The notes: generated by a model not told the origin, from the sequence alone. 64,000 bases of DNA from Parabacteroides sp. TM07-1AC (GCF_003480915.1 NZ_QUKD01000002.1:1-64000); one strand, 5' to 3'; counted from the first letter of the stretch, positions 9,282-18,703 are shown. Numbers and translations are program-made.

Positions 9282-9617
9282 ATGGAAGCTGAAAAAGTAG
9301 ACCAGTTCCTTCTGGCCAATGAACATAAATTTCCGGAATATGAGATTCCTATCAATCGTCTGCTAAATCTCACCCCGGAAAAAGAATGCCTTTTAATGAC
9401 AACTCCTTTTAAAAGTCCGGGTAAAATACTTCTAGCTTCTATCTTCCTCGGAATGTTTGGTGTGGACCGTTTCCTGGTCGGTAATATAGGGAAAGGGATC
9501 GGTAAACTTCTCACCGGAGGCGGATTGGGGATTTGGTGGCTCATCGACTGGTTCCTGATTACCGGAGTAACAAAAAGGAAAAATATGGAGAAACTCAATC
9601 TGATAGTCAACAACTAA
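9282..9617 (+). CDS. TM2 domain membrane protein (second copy)
   Basis: This 111-residue protein is a paralogue of the 8501 product. It begins [19 protein letters not shown] and carries the TM2 helices [18 protein letters not shown] and [19 protein letters not shown]. It has its own promoter and ends at a shared terminator with pfp. Confidence 0.88.
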   Translation: MEAEKVDQFLLANEHKFPEYEIPINRLLNLTPEKECLLMTTPFKSPGKILLASIFLGMFGVDRFLVGNIGKGIGKLLTGGGLGIWWLIDWFLITGVTKRKNMEKLNLIVNN

Positions 9618-9666
9618 CCATCTAATGCATAGACGCACTGAACGCCATTGTCGTAATCAAGAAAAA

Positions 9667-9722
9667 TAAAAGAGACTGTCAAAGTCTGTGGTAATACAAA
9701 CTTTTGACAGTCTCTTCTTTTA
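9667..9722. terminator. Bidirectional terminator between TM2 and pfp
   Basis: AGAGACTGTCAAAG (9671-9684) pairs with CTTTTGACAGTCTCT (9701-9715), with A-rich sequence on one side and T-rich on the other. It can stop transcription from both convergent genes. Confidence 0.8.
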
Positions 9723-9741
9723 TATCATGCGCAGAACGCTA

Positions 9742-11388
9742 TTACTTAGCCTGTTCCAACTGCAACGTCTTAGTCGGTTCGTCGCAAACTTCTGTCGGAC
9801 CGAAATACTGGATCGGACCCGGATAAACATAGCTTGTAGTCAATGCCCATTCGTCGCGGTTAGCAGCGAACTTCTTGAAAGGAGCACCGTCCAGTTTCAC
9901 CAAAGCTTTCTGGATAACCGGTTTCATTTCGCCATGACGTTTTTCCATGTTCATCATCATTGTTACAGGAATACCACCGGCAATCCACTTGTCAGCAGGA
10001 GCAGTCGTATTACGTACAGATGACATATAACCAGTCTTACCAGAAGCGATCAGGCAAGAAGCAGTGTAACCTAAAGAATAGCAGTAGTCAGCATCGTAGT
10101 TAGACGGAGCAGCGCAACGACCTTCGTAACCGAAGAAGTGGTGCAAAGCAGAGAACTTACCGTTATATTTACCGGCTTTCTTCCATTCGTCCAATTTCTT
10201 GCCTACCATTTCAGACAACAACTTTTCTGTTTCGATCAGAGAAACCTGAACGTTTCCGTGCGGGTCGCGATCCAAAGACAGCTGACGTGCAACACCTTCC
10301 GGCAGAGAAGCATACAGGTCAGAATTTTCTTTTGTCAGCTTGCTAATGATATAAGCACGCTGTTCGCTCTTCTTGATCATCTTGAATTCTGCATCGTGTT
10401 TAGCCAGGAAGTCGTTCAATTCAGCGATCAAACGTTTCATAGCCGGAACGAATTCGATCAGACCTTCAGGAATCAATACCGTACCGAAGTTGTTACCAGC
10501 TTCTGCACGTTTTGCTACGATTTCAGCAACATAAGTTACGATATCGTCCAAAGACATGTTCTTAGCTTCCACTTCTTCTGAAACGATAGCCACATTCGGC
10601 TGAGTCTGCAAAGCACATTCCAGTGCGATGTGAGAAGCTGAACGTCCCATCAATTTGATGAAGTGCCAGTATTTCTGAGCTGAGTTACAATCACGTTGGA
10701 TGTTACCGATCACTTCTGAATATACTTTACAAGCAGTATCGAAACCGAAAGAAGTTTCAATTTGTTCATTCTTCAAGTCACCGTCGATCGTCTTCGGGCA
10801 ACCGATAACCTGTACACCAGCGTTGATAGCTTTGTAATATTCAGCCAATACGCAAGCATTTGTATTTGAGTCGTCACCACCGATAATAACCAGAGCAGAG
10901 ATACCCAGTTCTTTCAGGATTTCAAGACCTTTGTCGAACTGTTCTTTTGTTTCCAGTTTAGTACGACCTGAACCGATCATATCGAAACCACCTGTATTAC
11001 GATATTCATCGATAATATCAGCAGTCAGTTCCATATATTTGTGATCGATCAGACCACCAGGACCCAGGATAAAGCCATACAGACGAGAGTCTTTGTTTGT
11101 AGCTTTTACACCGTCGAAGATACCGGCAATCACGTTATGACCACCAGGAGCCTGACCGCCTGACAGGATCACACCTACATTGATAGCAGGCATATCTTTC
11201 TTTTCGCTGCTCTTTTCGAAAGTAACGATCGGCATCCCGTACGTGTTAGGGAACAGTTTTTTGATATCTTCCTGATCGGCTACTGATTCTGTATACTCGC
11301 CGTCAACGGCTTTTACAGCACCTTTCAATGCAGCGGGTACCTTAGGCTGGTAAGCTGCTCTTGCAATTTGTAATGCGCTCTTTGTCAT
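9742..11388 (-). CDS. pfp: Diphosphate--fructose-6-phosphate 1-phosphotransferase
   Basis: This enzyme phosphorylates fructose 6-phosphate reversibly with pyrophosphate instead of ATP. The glycine-rich motif GGQAPGGHN is at residues 77-85. GGDDSNTNA at 170-178 carries the Asp that marks pyrophosphate-dependent enzymes, and [10 protein letters not shown] is at 198-207. The 548-residue length fits the long PPi-PFK clade found in Bacteroidetes and plants. The codon pattern (GGT, GAA, AAC, CGT) suggests strong expression. A TATATTTG box lies 52 bases upstream. Confidence 0.96.
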   Translation of the reverse strand: MTKSALQIARAAYQPKVPAALKGAVKAVDGEYTESVADQEDIKKLFPNTYGMPIVTFEKSSEKKDMPAINVGVILSGGQAPGGHNVIAGIFDGVKATNKDSRLYGFILGPGGLIDHKYMELTADIIDEYRNTGGFDMIGSGRTKLETKEQFDKGLEILKELGISALVIIGGDDSNTNACVLAEYYKAINAGVQVIGCPKTIDGDLKNEQIETSFGFDTACKVYSEVIGNIQRDCNSAQKYWHFIKLMGRSASHIALECALQTQPNVAIVSEEVEAKNMSLDDIVTYVAEIVAKRAEAGNNFGTVLIPEGLIEFVPAMKRLIAELNDFLAKHDAEFKMIKKSEQRAYIISKLTKENSDLYASLPEGVARQLSLDRDPHGNVQVSLIETEKLLSEMVGKKLDEWKKAGKYNGKFSALHHFFGYEGRCAAPSNYDADYCYSLGYTASCLIASGKTGYMSSVRNTTAPADKWIAGGIPVTMMMNMEKRHGEMKPVIQKALVKLDGAPFKKFAANRDEWALTTSYVYPGPIQYFGPTEVCDEPTKTLQLEQAK

Positions 11389-11439
11389 TTCTTAATCTGA
11401 TTTATATAGAAATTATCTGATTTACTCCTAAAAGCGGTG

Positions 11440-11447
11440 CAAATATA
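11440..11447 (-). promoter_or_regulatory. -7 box of pfp
   Basis: Minus-strand TATATTTG followed by C, giving a leader of about 45 bases. Confidence 0.65.
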
Positions 11448-11485
11448 GAATTTTTTCTTTAATCGTGAAAGAGGAACACAGAGGT

Positions 11486-12145
11486 TTATTCCGCATTTTT
11501 CTTCAGCCACTCCAATCTGCGCAAATCGGGCAGATGCTTTACCTGAAAATGTTCGAACTTTACATTAAAACCGTTTCCGTCGGGACAAGCTCCCATAAAG
11601 CCGACCTTTACCGGCGTATTATCCTGTAGCCAGGCATTTCGCATCATGGTGTAGGTCTTGTCGTCGAAGGAGTAGAATATTTCGACGGCATCCAGCCGCC
11701 TAACAGCCTTGATCCAGATATAAGGGACAGGTTTATCCAACGTTATCACACTCCAGTCGCTGGTCTTATGGGTAACGACCGTACTCAGATTGAATTTACC
11801 GTCTACAAATTCGATACCGGCCTTGATATAATTCTCATGGTCTATACGCAGCATCAGTCCCGCCTGGTCGAAACGCTCCTTATAATCGCCCGTGATCTTC
11901 ACTTTGGCTTCAAACTCGCCGCCATAAGTCGCATAATAGAAAGGCGCATCATCGACGGTAAATCCATAATGGGAGATACGCCAGTAATCGCTTTGCGGGG
12001 TGACGAACATGGACAATGTCTTGTCCTTGATCTCCCATTGTACAGGTTCGTTGAACCACTGCATCTTTTCGAGTGTCTGTGCCGATATTGTTTCCATTGC
12101 CAGTAAGGCGAATACGCCTAAGATCATTTTCTTCATTGTTTTCAT
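11486..12145 (-). CDS. Secreted DUF1349 protein, concanavalin-like fold
   Basis: This 219-residue protein begins with a signal peptide (MKKMILGVFALLAMETISAQ). The rest resembles DUF1349, a lectin-like beta-sandwich seen in YesU-type proteins (YATYGGEFEAKVKITGDY, QAGLMLRIDHENYIKAGIEF, KVGFMGACPDGNGF). Such proteins are thought to bind or act near carbohydrates, but no activity can be assigned. The start at 12145 fits a promoter only about 15 bases upstream. It diverges from the LuxR-type gene and shares a symmetric promoter box with it. Confidence 0.8.
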   Translation of the reverse strand: MKTMKKMILGVFALLAMETISAQTLEKMQWFNEPVQWEIKDKTLSMFVTPQSDYWRISHYGFTVDDAPFYYATYGGEFEAKVKITGDYKERFDQAGLMLRIDHENYIKAGIEFVDGKFNLSTVVTHKTSDWSVITLDKPVPYIWIKAVRRLDAVEIFYSFDDKTYTMMRNAWLQDNTPVKVGFMGACPDGNGFNVKFEHFQVKHLPDLRRLEWLKKNAE

Positions 12146-12155
12146 ACATTTTATT

Positions 12156-12171
12156 TACCTTTGCAAAGGTA
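12156..12171. promoter_or_regulatory. Symmetric divergent -7 boxes
   Basis: TACCTTTGCAAAGGTA is a perfect 16-base palindrome made of two abutting TAnnTTTG boxes. The plus-strand half (12156-12163) faces the LuxR-type gene at 12226. The minus-strand half (12164-12171) faces the DUF1349 gene at 12145. Two polymerases could not sit there together. Confidence 0.6.
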
Positions 12172-12225
12172 GACGCTTGCCGATAAACATGCAATACTGA
12201 TTAATAACCATTCTACCCGTCAGAT

Positions 12226-12978
12226 ATGGATATCGTAAACAAACTGAACGACGAATTACTGAAACAGACATTCACAGAAGAGCAACAGTTATCGAACCGG
12301 CTCAATGAATGTAAACTGATCGCATCCACGTATGCACAGATTGAAAATTCGATCGCAGTACTAAGTGACATGAAAACGAACACGAGCCATATCTACTACG
12401 GAGGAATGGCGGAGAAACTGGGATTGACCGAACGAGGCTCCAACAAAACGATCCACTCGATCTGGGAAGAAGAGATCTTCAGCCGTATCCATCCCGACGA
12501 CCTGCTGGAAAAACACCTCCAGGAACTCCGGTTCCTGGACTTTCTGAAAAGTATTCCGGAAAAGGAACGTGCCGACTATCATATTGTCAGTCATATCCGG
12601 ATGCGTGATAATACCGACAAATATATCCATGTATTACACAGAATGTTCTACATCGCCAGCCAATCCAACGGCAGCATCCGGTTGTCTTTATGTCTTTACA
12701 ACCTGACAGCCGATCCATCTTTAGACAGTGCCATCATCAACTCCGCCAACGGACAAATCCTGGAACTGCAGAAACAGACTTATAACGATATTTTATCCGT
12801 AAGAGAAAGAGAGATTCTACAGCTAATAGAACAGGGCATGATGAGCAAAGAGATTGCTTCCACCCTCTCGATCAGCATAAATACGGTAAACAGGCATCGG
12901 CAGAATATCCTGGAAAAACTGCACGTAAGCAATTCCATCGAGGCATGCCGGATAGCCAAAGGGCTGAAACTATTATAA
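12226..12978 (+). CDS. LuxR-family transcriptional regulator with PAS-like sensor
   Basis: This 250-residue regulator has a C-terminal LuxR/GerE helix-turn-helix at about 187-248 (LSVREREILQLIEQGMMSKE, then INTVNRHRQNILEKL). The N-terminal 180 residues resemble a PAS fold (SIWEEEIFSRIHPDDLLEKH, then HMRDN-type strands). There is no receiver domain or signal peptide, so it probably senses a cytoplasmic signal. It diverges from the DUF1349 gene and is a candidate regulator of it, by position only. Confidence 0.82.
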   Translation: MDIVNKLNDELLKQTFTEEQQLSNRLNECKLIASTYAQIENSIAVLSDMKTNTSHIYYGGMAEKLGLTERGSNKTIHSIWEEEIFSRIHPDDLLEKHLQELRFLDFLKSIPEKERADYHIVSHIRMRDNTDKYIHVLHRMFYIASQSNGSIRLSLCLYNLTADPSLDSAIINSANGQILELQKQTYNDILSVREREILQLIEQGMMSKEIASTLSISINTVNRHRQNILEKLHVSNSIEACRIAKGLKLL

Positions 12979-12994
12979 ATACAAGAAAAACATT

Positions 12995-13312
12995 TTACTT
13001 ACTAATCAACCGATTCTCCTGAATTGGCCTGAAATCAATTTCAGAACCTCCATGCTTCCATTTAGATATCGAAAAACCGATTAGAAATCCTTCAATATCT
13101 CCATCATAAGGGCAATCACAGAAATAATCCATAATCTTGTCATCTTCCAGAGTTATCTCTACTGTATATTCCTCTGTTCCCCGGACAGTCGCATTCCATT
13201 CGTCAGGAAACTCCTCTTCCAAACTTTCCACGGCCCCCTGCCTATAATAAGAAACTCCGCGTTCCCATATCCGGGGAAGTACATAATACTCAAAATTAGA
13301 TAATGTCATCAT
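12995..13312 (-). pseudogene. Truncated SWIM zinc-finger protein
   Basis: The reading frame starts MMTLSNFEYYVLPRIWERGV and reaches MDYFCDCPYDGD, which is the first half of a SWIM finger (CxC). The matching CxH and the rest of a normal SWIM protein are absent. After the CxC the frame continues with about 30 unrelated residues and stops. I set the start at 13312, not the first in-frame ATG at 13366, because a TATTTTTG box at 13335-13342 lies between them. This looks like the stub of a larger gene, though a short expressed peptide cannot be excluded. Confidence 0.65.
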
Positions 13313-13334
13313 GGTAATCTTTTTTATGGTGATA

Positions 13335-13342
13335 CAAAAATA
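13335..13342 (-). promoter_or_regulatory. -7 box of the SWIM stub
   Basis: Minus-strand TATTTTTG fits TAnnTTTG and lies 22 bases before the chosen start. Confidence 0.45.
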
Positions 13343-13425
13343 CATCATCCTGGGAAGATATGGCAATTACCTCGGACAAAAACAAAATAAAGCTTGTCTT
13401 TCTTGCTTTCTGCCCCAATATTTAG

Positions 13426-13433
13426 TATCTTTG
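13426..13433 (+). promoter_or_regulatory. -7 box before repeat cluster A and the HU-like gene
   Basis: TATCTTTG lies 10 bases before the repeat cluster and about 190 bases before the HU-like gene. If it is used, the whole cluster lies in the 5' leader of that gene. Confidence 0.5.
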
Positions 13434-13443
13434 GAAGGCGGGG

Positions 13444-13537
13444 AAGTTGTTGCCGACGCCCTCGGCAAAATAAACGACGCCCTCGACAGCTTTGCCGACG
13501 TCCTCAACAATATTGCCGAGGGCGTCGGCAACAACTT
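13444..13537. repeat. Phased near-palindrome cluster A
   Basis: Four units built on CGACGCCCTCG begin at 13450, 13471, 13492 and 13513, exactly 21 bases apart. The first three point one way and the fourth is inverted. The outer units form a perfect 25-bp inverted repeat (13444-13468 with 13513-13537). It lies between the SWIM stub and the HU-like gene. Confidence 0.85.
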
Positions 13538-13626
13538 ACATCGGCAGAAAAACACGATAAGATCGGACATAATCAAAGATAAGTCCGAGTAATTATAGAT
13601 ATAGATAACGATTAATTGACACTAGT

Positions 13627-14241
13627 ATGGGGAGAATAAAATTCGGAGTATATAAGACTCCTAAAGGGAATGGGACAGAGCAACAGTCTTGCGCCCGGCT
13701 TATATCCAAAGGGACCATGAGAATGGAAGAGATTTGTGAATATCTTTCAGATTCAAGTTCGCTTACCTCAGCGGATATAAAAGGAGTGATCGAAGCATTG
13801 ACCACTTATATAGGTAGGAATTTATCGCATGGATATTGTGTGGAACTGGAGGGGTTCGGGCACTTCTCCCCTGCCCTCAAAACGTTACAGAAAACAGATG
13901 AGAAAGGCCGGACTGTCTTCTTTGCGAGGGCTGACGGGGTAAACTTCCGTTGCTCCAAACGATTGAAAGCATTGGTCAACAAGGAGCGACCGATAAAAGT
14001 CAAAAGGGAAAATGTAACTTCCAACGAACAGGAAGACCGGAAAAAGAAAATGCTCAGATACCTGCAAAACAATCCGTATATCAATCTGACGGATTATGCC
14101 TCGCTGAACAGTTGCAGCCGTTACCGGGCTACGGAGGATATGAAACAGTTTACGAAGGATGGAATAGTGATCAAGATGGGATATCGGACACACAGGGTGT
14201 ATTCGTTGCCACCGCAGGCAGAGGAAATATCGCCCGCATAG
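13627..14241 (+). CDS. HU-like DNA-binding protein with C-terminal winged helix
   Basis: This 204-residue protein begins with an HU/IHF-type domain of the Bacteroidetes kind, with an N-terminal extension (residues 1-40) and the arm region VELEGFGHFSPALKTLQKT at about 76-94. A basic linker (KVKRENVTSNEQEDRKKKM) leads to a second domain at about 137-195 that looks like a winged helix (DYASLNSCSRYRATEDMKQF, KDGIVIKMG, THRVYSLP). HU-winged-helix fusions occur in Bacteroidetes as uncharacterised DNA-binding proteins. It is the first gene after repeat cluster A, which may lie in its leader. Confidence 0.8.
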   Translation: MGRIKFGVYKTPKGNGTEQQSCARLISKGTMRMEEICEYLSDSSSLTSADIKGVIEALTTYIGRNLSHGYCVELEGFGHFSPALKTLQKTDEKGRTVFFARADGVNFRCSKRLKALVNKERPIKVKRENVTSNEQEDRKKKMLRYLQNNPYINLTDYASLNSCSRYRATEDMKQFTKDGIVIKMGYRTHRVYSLPPQAEEISPA

Positions 14242-14287
14242 ACAAATGCGCCGGCAGCAACCTGCGGCAGAATTCAAATTAAATAAC

Positions 14288-14295
14288 TATATTTG
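14288..14295 (+). promoter_or_regulatory. -7 box of the AAA/PD-(D/E)XK gene
   Basis: TATATTTG followed by C, 24 bases before the ATG at 14319. Confidence 0.6.
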
Positions 14296-14318
14296 CTACT
14301 TTATAAAGCAGTACGACT

Positions 14319-15881
14319 ATGGCTAGATCAATCTTACGCAAATTCCCGATCGGGGTGCAGAGTTTCAAAAAGATCCGCGACAATCACTTCCTGTATGTCG
14401 ACAAAACAGCCCTTGTTTATGAACTGGCCAACAGCGGAAGTTCTTATTTCCTGAGCCGTCCGCGGCGATTCGGCAAAAGCTTGCTGATATCGACTATCGA
14501 AGCCTACTTCAAAGGACAAAAGGAGTTGTTTGAGGGACTTGCCATCGAGCAGCTGGAAAAAGACTGGATCACCTATCCGGTATTGCACATAGATCTGAAT
14601 GCCGAAAAGTTCGACGCCCCCGAACAGTTGGACGCCCTGCTCAGCAACCAACTGACACAATGGGAAGAAATCTACGGAAAAGGGGAGGATGAAACAACCC
14701 TTTCCCTTCGTTTTAAAGGGGTGATACGCCGTGCTGCCGAGCAAACAGGCCACCCCGCCGTTGTCCTGGTTGACGAATACGACAAGCCGCTATTACAATC
14801 GCTGCATAAAGAAGCACTCCATTCAGCCTACAAGGATACCTTGAAAGCGTTCTACGGCGTACTGAAAAGTGCCGACCAATATCTGAGATTCTATCTGTTG
14901 ACAGGCGTCACCAAATTCAGCCAGGTCAGCGTCTTCAGCGACCTCAACCAGCTGAACGATATCAGTATGGACAAGCGTTATAACGAGATTTGCGGCCTCA
15001 CCTGGCAAGAGATAGCCGACAATTTCGAACCCGAACTGAAAGAGTTGGGCGAAGACAACGACCTCACTCCCGAAGAGACGCGCGAAACCATGACACGCCT
15101 CTACGACGGCTACCATTTCATGTTTGGGCAGGAAGGCATCTTCAACCCCTTCAGCGTCTTGAATGTGTTGGACAGAAGTCAATTCGACAACTACTGGTTT
15201 AAGACCGGAACCCCGACCTTCCTCGTCGAACTGCTGAAAAAGACTAACTACGACCTGCGCGACATCGACGGCGTACAAATGGCAGTCGATGGTTTTGCCG
15301 ATTATAGAGCCGACGTGCAACGTCCCATCCCGGTGATCTATCAAAGCGGTTACCTGACGATTAAAGGGTTTGATCCACGTTTCCGACTATATACGTTAGG
15401 CTTTCCTAACGAAGAAGTAAAATACGGATTCTTGAATTTTATCGTGCCATTCTATACTGCTATCCCCTCTACCGAGAGTTCTTTCTACATTGGAAAATTT
15501 GTTCGTGAACTGGAGTCGGGCGACGTAGATGCCTTTATGGAACGCCTGCGTGCCTTCTTTGCCGATATTCCCTACGAACTGAATGACAAGACCGAACGCC
15601 ACTATCAGGCCGTCTTCTATCTCGTCTTCAAGCTTATGGGACAGTTCACGGAGGCCGAAGTGCGCAGTGCCCGCGGTCGTGCCGACGCCGTGGTGAAAAC
15701 CCGCGACTACATCTACGTCTTCGAGTTCAAACTCGACGGTACCGTAGAAGAAGCCCTCCGCCAGATCGACGATAAGGGCTATCTCATCCCTTACCAGTCC
15801 GATGGCCGCCAACTAATCAAAGTCGGTGCCAATTTCAGTGCCGAAGAGCGCAATATCGAAAACTGGATGAATGTAAAATGA
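14319..15881 (+). CDS. AAA-ATPase-like / PD-(D/E)XK nuclease family protein
   Basis: This 520-residue protein belongs to the family abundant in Bacteroidetes that joins an AAA-like ATPase with a C-terminal PD-(D/E)XK nuclease domain (DUF1703). The N-terminus starts LRKFPIGVQSFKKIRDNHF and has the P-loop variant RPRRFGKS at 47-54. Walker B is VVLVDEYDKP at 148-157. The nuclease motif is near the C-terminus (GRADAVVKTRDYIYVFEFKL, with Asp and ExK). These genes are often multicopy and mobile in gut Bacteroidales. The biological role is unknown. The stretch is visibly richer in G+C than the genes to its right beyond 58 kb. Confidence 0.9.
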   Translation: MARSILRKFPIGVQSFKKIRDNHFLYVDKTALVYELANSGSSYFLSRPRRFGKSLLISTIEAYFKGQKELFEGLAIEQLEKDWITYPVLHIDLNAEKFDAPEQLDALLSNQLTQWEEIYGKGEDETTLSLRFKGVIRRAAEQTGHPAVVLVDEYDKPLLQSLHKEALHSAYKDTLKAFYGVLKSADQYLRFYLLTGVTKFSQVSVFSDLNQLNDISMDKRYNEICGLTWQEIADNFEPELKELGEDNDLTPEETRETMTRLYDGYHFMFGQEGIFNPFSVLNVLDRSQFDNYWFKTGTPTFLVELLKKTNYDLRDIDGVQMAVDGFADYRADVQRPIPVIYQSGYLTIKGFDPRFRLYTLGFPNEEVKYGFLNFIVPFYTAIPSTESSFYIGKFVRELESGDVDAFMERLRAFFADIPYELNDKTERHYQAVFYLVFKLMGQFTEAEVRSARGRADAVVKTRDYIYVFEFKLDGTVEEALRQIDDKGYLIPYQSDGRQLIKVGANFSAEERNIENWMNVK

Positions 15882-15908
15882 ATATGAAAATTACCTTGAC
15901 ATGTTGAT

Positions 15909-16289
15909 ATGAATATCGAAGAGTTCAGAGAATATTGCCTTTCATTAAAAGGAGTACATGAAAAGATGCCGTTTCCCAATGTGGCGGATAAATACAGTCG
16001 GGATGTCTTGTGTTTCTATATTGCGGACAAATGGTTTTGCTTTGTGAATATCGAGGTCTTTGATTTCTGTTGTATCAAATGCAATCCGGATGAATCGGGG
16101 GAACTGCAAGGAAGGTATGCAGGCATTACGCCGGGGTGGCACATGAACAAGAAGTATTGGATCAGTGTCTATTTCAATCAGGATGTGCCGGATCAGAAGA
16201 TTAAAGAGCTGGTGAAGAAATCGTATGAGATCGTAGTCGGGAGTCTTCCGAAAAAGGAAAAGGAGAAACTGCAAGAAAGGGATACATGA
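15909..16289 (+). CDS. MmcQ/YjbR family protein
   Basis: This 126-residue protein fits the MmcQ/YjbR family: N-terminal EFREYCLSLKGVHEKMPF, then DVLCFYIADKWFCF, then GRYAGITPGWHMNKKYWISV, which is the family hallmark. Members have a double-wing DNA-binding-like fold and no settled function. It follows the AAA/nuclease gene by 27 bases and converges on the GH92 gene. Confidence 0.88.
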   Translation: MNIEEFREYCLSLKGVHEKMPFPNVADKYSRDVLCFYIADKWFCFVNIEVFDFCCIKCNPDESGELQGRYAGITPGWHMNKKYWISVYFNQDVPDQKIKELVKKSYEIVVGSLPKKEKEKLQERDT

Positions 16290-16340
16290 TAAAAAGAACA
16301 CGCATCCCTATTCCTTCTGCCGTTGTTTTAATTCTAACAA

Positions 16341-18686
16341 TTACTGATAAGTAGTTGACAATGAATAAGGTTTGTCAGCTTCGGCAAAGACACGCTTCTT
16401 GTTTGGAGCAGATGTCATTTCGAAGGTCAGCTCTCCCCCGTTCATTATATCTTGTTGAGTAATATACGCTTTGGTATATGGTTTCCCGTTCAGTTTTACG
16501 GATTTGACGTAACGGTTCTTGTCGCTTACCTTGTCGGCTCTGACTTCGAATGTCTTTCCATTTTCAAGAGAGACTTTCATGTAAGGCAGATAAGGGGCAC
16601 CCAATACATATTGATCGGTTCCCGGGCAAACAGGATAGAAGCCCATCGCCGACAGGATATACCAGGCAGACATCTGGCCGCAATCATCGTTACCGCACAG
16701 GCCGTCGATATTGTTGCGGTACATCTTGTTCATGATCTCACGTTGCCAGTACTGGGTTTTCCAGGGTTGTGTAGTCCACATATACAGGAATGGGATATGA
16801 TGGCTCGGTTCGTTGCCATGTACGTAACCACCCAGAAGACCTTCTTTGGTAACATCTTCCGTTTCGGCGAAAAATTCGTCGGGCAGGTGCATAGTGAAGA
16901 GAGAGTCCAGTTTAGTGATGAATGACTTGTCGCCACCCATCAATCGGATCATATTGTTTACATCCTGAGGAACATAGAACGAATAGTTCAGGCCATTGCC
17001 TTCGACAAAACCTTCGCCGTGTGTGCTCAGGAGGTTGAAGTTCTCTTTCCAGCGTCCGTCGGAATAACGGGGACGGGCATAACCGATACTGGTGTCGAAT
17101 ACATTCGTATAGTTCATAGCCCGCTTCTTATAACGGTCGGCCACTTCACGATTTCCTGCCAAAAGGGCTGTGTTGTAAATCGTCCAGTCGTCGTAGGAAT
17201 ATTCCAGTGTCAACGAAGCGGCACTGCCACTACGGTCGAGGGAGACATATCCTTTCTCCATCAATTCTTTCGTTCCGTCATAATAAGGAATGGTAGAGCT
17301 GCTGACCATTGCTTTCAACACTTCCTCCTTATCCAGCGGCAAGCCTTTTGCCACGGCATCAGCCAATACGGATACAGAATGATAACCGATCATACACCAG
17401 TTCTCGTTTGCCATATGGCTCCATACAGGCAACGCCTTATGTACACTTTGTTCGCAATGTTTCAGCATGGAACGGGCAATATCGGTATTCACCTGGCGAT
17501 TGATGATATTGAACAGCGGATGCAAAGCCCGGTACGTATCCCAAACAGAGAAGACCGTGTAATTAGTAAAATCGTCTGCTTTATGAATATTACCATCCAG
17601 GCCACGATACTGACCATCTACATCGGTATAGACACAAGGATTGATCATCGTATGGTACAAAGAGGTATAAAGCATTGCCATCTGATCGTCAGTACCTTTC
17701 GCATCTATAATAGAAAGTTCCTTATTCCAGGTATCCGCAGCACGTGAAGCCAGTTGGTCAAAACTATATCCGGTAGCCTCGGCATGCAGGTTTTTCAAAG
17801 CGCCATCGGTGCTTACACCGGAAAGGGCTACTTTTACTTCCAGTTCATTCGAAGAAGCAGGATCGAAATCGAAATAAGCAACGATCTTCCGTCCGCCTAT
17901 ATCCGGGAAGTTCTCTTTCATATTGAACTTGCCGTAACCGCCGCGGTAATCGACTTTTGCTTTTTCATCGCAGCCGTAATGGATAACCGGTTTGGAGAAA
18001 GACATGGCGAAATAGGTGTAATTGGCTCGTGCCCAGCCGTTGGTTATACGATATCCTGTCACTAACGTATCATTTTCCACACGGATACTTGTCCATAGAA
18101 CCTTTCCGTCGTAGTTGTAAATACCATGTATCATATCCAGGATAATACGCTGATTCTCCGTTTCTTTCGGGAAAGTATATTTATGTATTCCTGCCCGTTT
18201 GGTTGTAGTCAGTTGTGCTTTCACACCGTAATCGGCCAGCATCACTTCATAATAACCGGGACGGGAGATCTCTGTGTCGTGTGAGAATCGGGAACGATAG
18301 CCGCCGTCGGGATCGGTTGCTGTTCCGGGATTCAGTTTCAGGCAGCCGGTAGTCGGCATAATCAGGATATCACCCAGGTCGGAGTGTCCGGTTCCGCTGA
18401 AATGGGTATGGCTGAAACCGACGATGCTGCTGTCTTTATGCTGGTAACCGGCACAATATTCGTAAGCGCGGGGTTGATATTTGCCGTCCACATTATGCGG
18501 GATCGTATCGGTATCCGGGCTCAACTGTACCAGTCCGAACGGTACGCATGCTCCCGGAAAAGTATGTCCCATCCCGTTCGTTCCGATGATCGGGTTCACT
18601 AATGAGACTTTATCCTGCTGAGCAAATAAATTTCCTCCTGCCAGTAAAGCAGACAGAATTAAGGCTAAACATGTTGAAGACTTCAT
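16341..18686 (-). CDS. GH92 family alpha-mannosidase, secreted
   Basis: This calcium-dependent exo-alpha-mannosidase family removes terminal mannose from N-glycans and yeast mannan. A signal peptide covers residues 1-22 (LALILSALLAGGNLFAQ). The GH92 landmarks are GTNGMGHTFPGACVPFGLVQ near the N-terminus, SHTHFSGTGHSDLGDILIMP, SVWDTYRALHPLF in the catalytic barrel, and GNEPSHHIPFLY with GNDDCGQMSAWY near the C-terminus. The 781-residue length is normal. The GNEPSHH and GNDDCGQMSAW blocks hold the likely catalytic and calcium residues. It is the last gene of a locus with a BSP metallopeptidase and a hybrid sensor. Confidence 0.95.
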   Translation of the reverse strand: MKSSTCLALILSALLAGGNLFAQQDKVSLVNPIIGTNGMGHTFPGACVPFGLVQLSPDTDTIPHNVDGKYQPRAYEYCAGYQHKDSSIVGFSHTHFSGTGHSDLGDILIMPTTGCLKLNPGTATDPDGGYRSRFSHDTEISRPGYYEVMLADYGVKAQLTTTKRAGIHKYTFPKETENQRIILDMIHGIYNYDGKVLWTSIRVENDTLVTGYRITNGWARANYTYFAMSFSKPVIHYGCDEKAKVDYRGGYGKFNMKENFPDIGGRKIVAYFDFDPASSNELEVKVALSGVSTDGALKNLHAEATGYSFDQLASRAADTWNKELSIIDAKGTDDQMAMLYTSLYHTMINPCVYTDVDGQYRGLDGNIHKADDFTNYTVFSVWDTYRALHPLFNIINRQVNTDIARSMLKHCEQSVHKALPVWSHMANENWCMIGYHSVSVLADAVAKGLPLDKEEVLKAMVSSSTIPYYDGTKELMEKGYVSLDRSGSAASLTLEYSYDDWTIYNTALLAGNREVADRYKKRAMNYTNVFDTSIGYARPRYSDGRWKENFNLLSTHGEGFVEGNGLNYSFYVPQDVNNMIRLMGGDKSFITKLDSLFTMHLPDEFFAETEDVTKEGLLGGYVHGNEPSHHIPFLYMWTTQPWKTQYWQREIMNKMYRNNIDGLCGNDDCGQMSAWYILSAMGFYPVCPGTDQYVLGAPYLPYMKVSLENGKTFEVRADKVSDKNRYVKSVKLNGKPYTKAYITQQDIMNGGELTFEMTSAPNKKRVFAEADKPYSLSTTYQ

Positions 18687-18703
18687 AATATATAATGTAT
18701 TTG

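Noticed and set aside
13444..13537. CRISPR array
   Set aside because: Units are joined end to end with no unique spacers, are far too short, and no cas gene is near. The same holds for the clusters at 20071, 30834 and 47032.
13311..13592. Short proteins read through cluster A on the plus strand
   Set aside because: Their sequence only reflects the 21-base repeat, with no start signal and no family resemblance.
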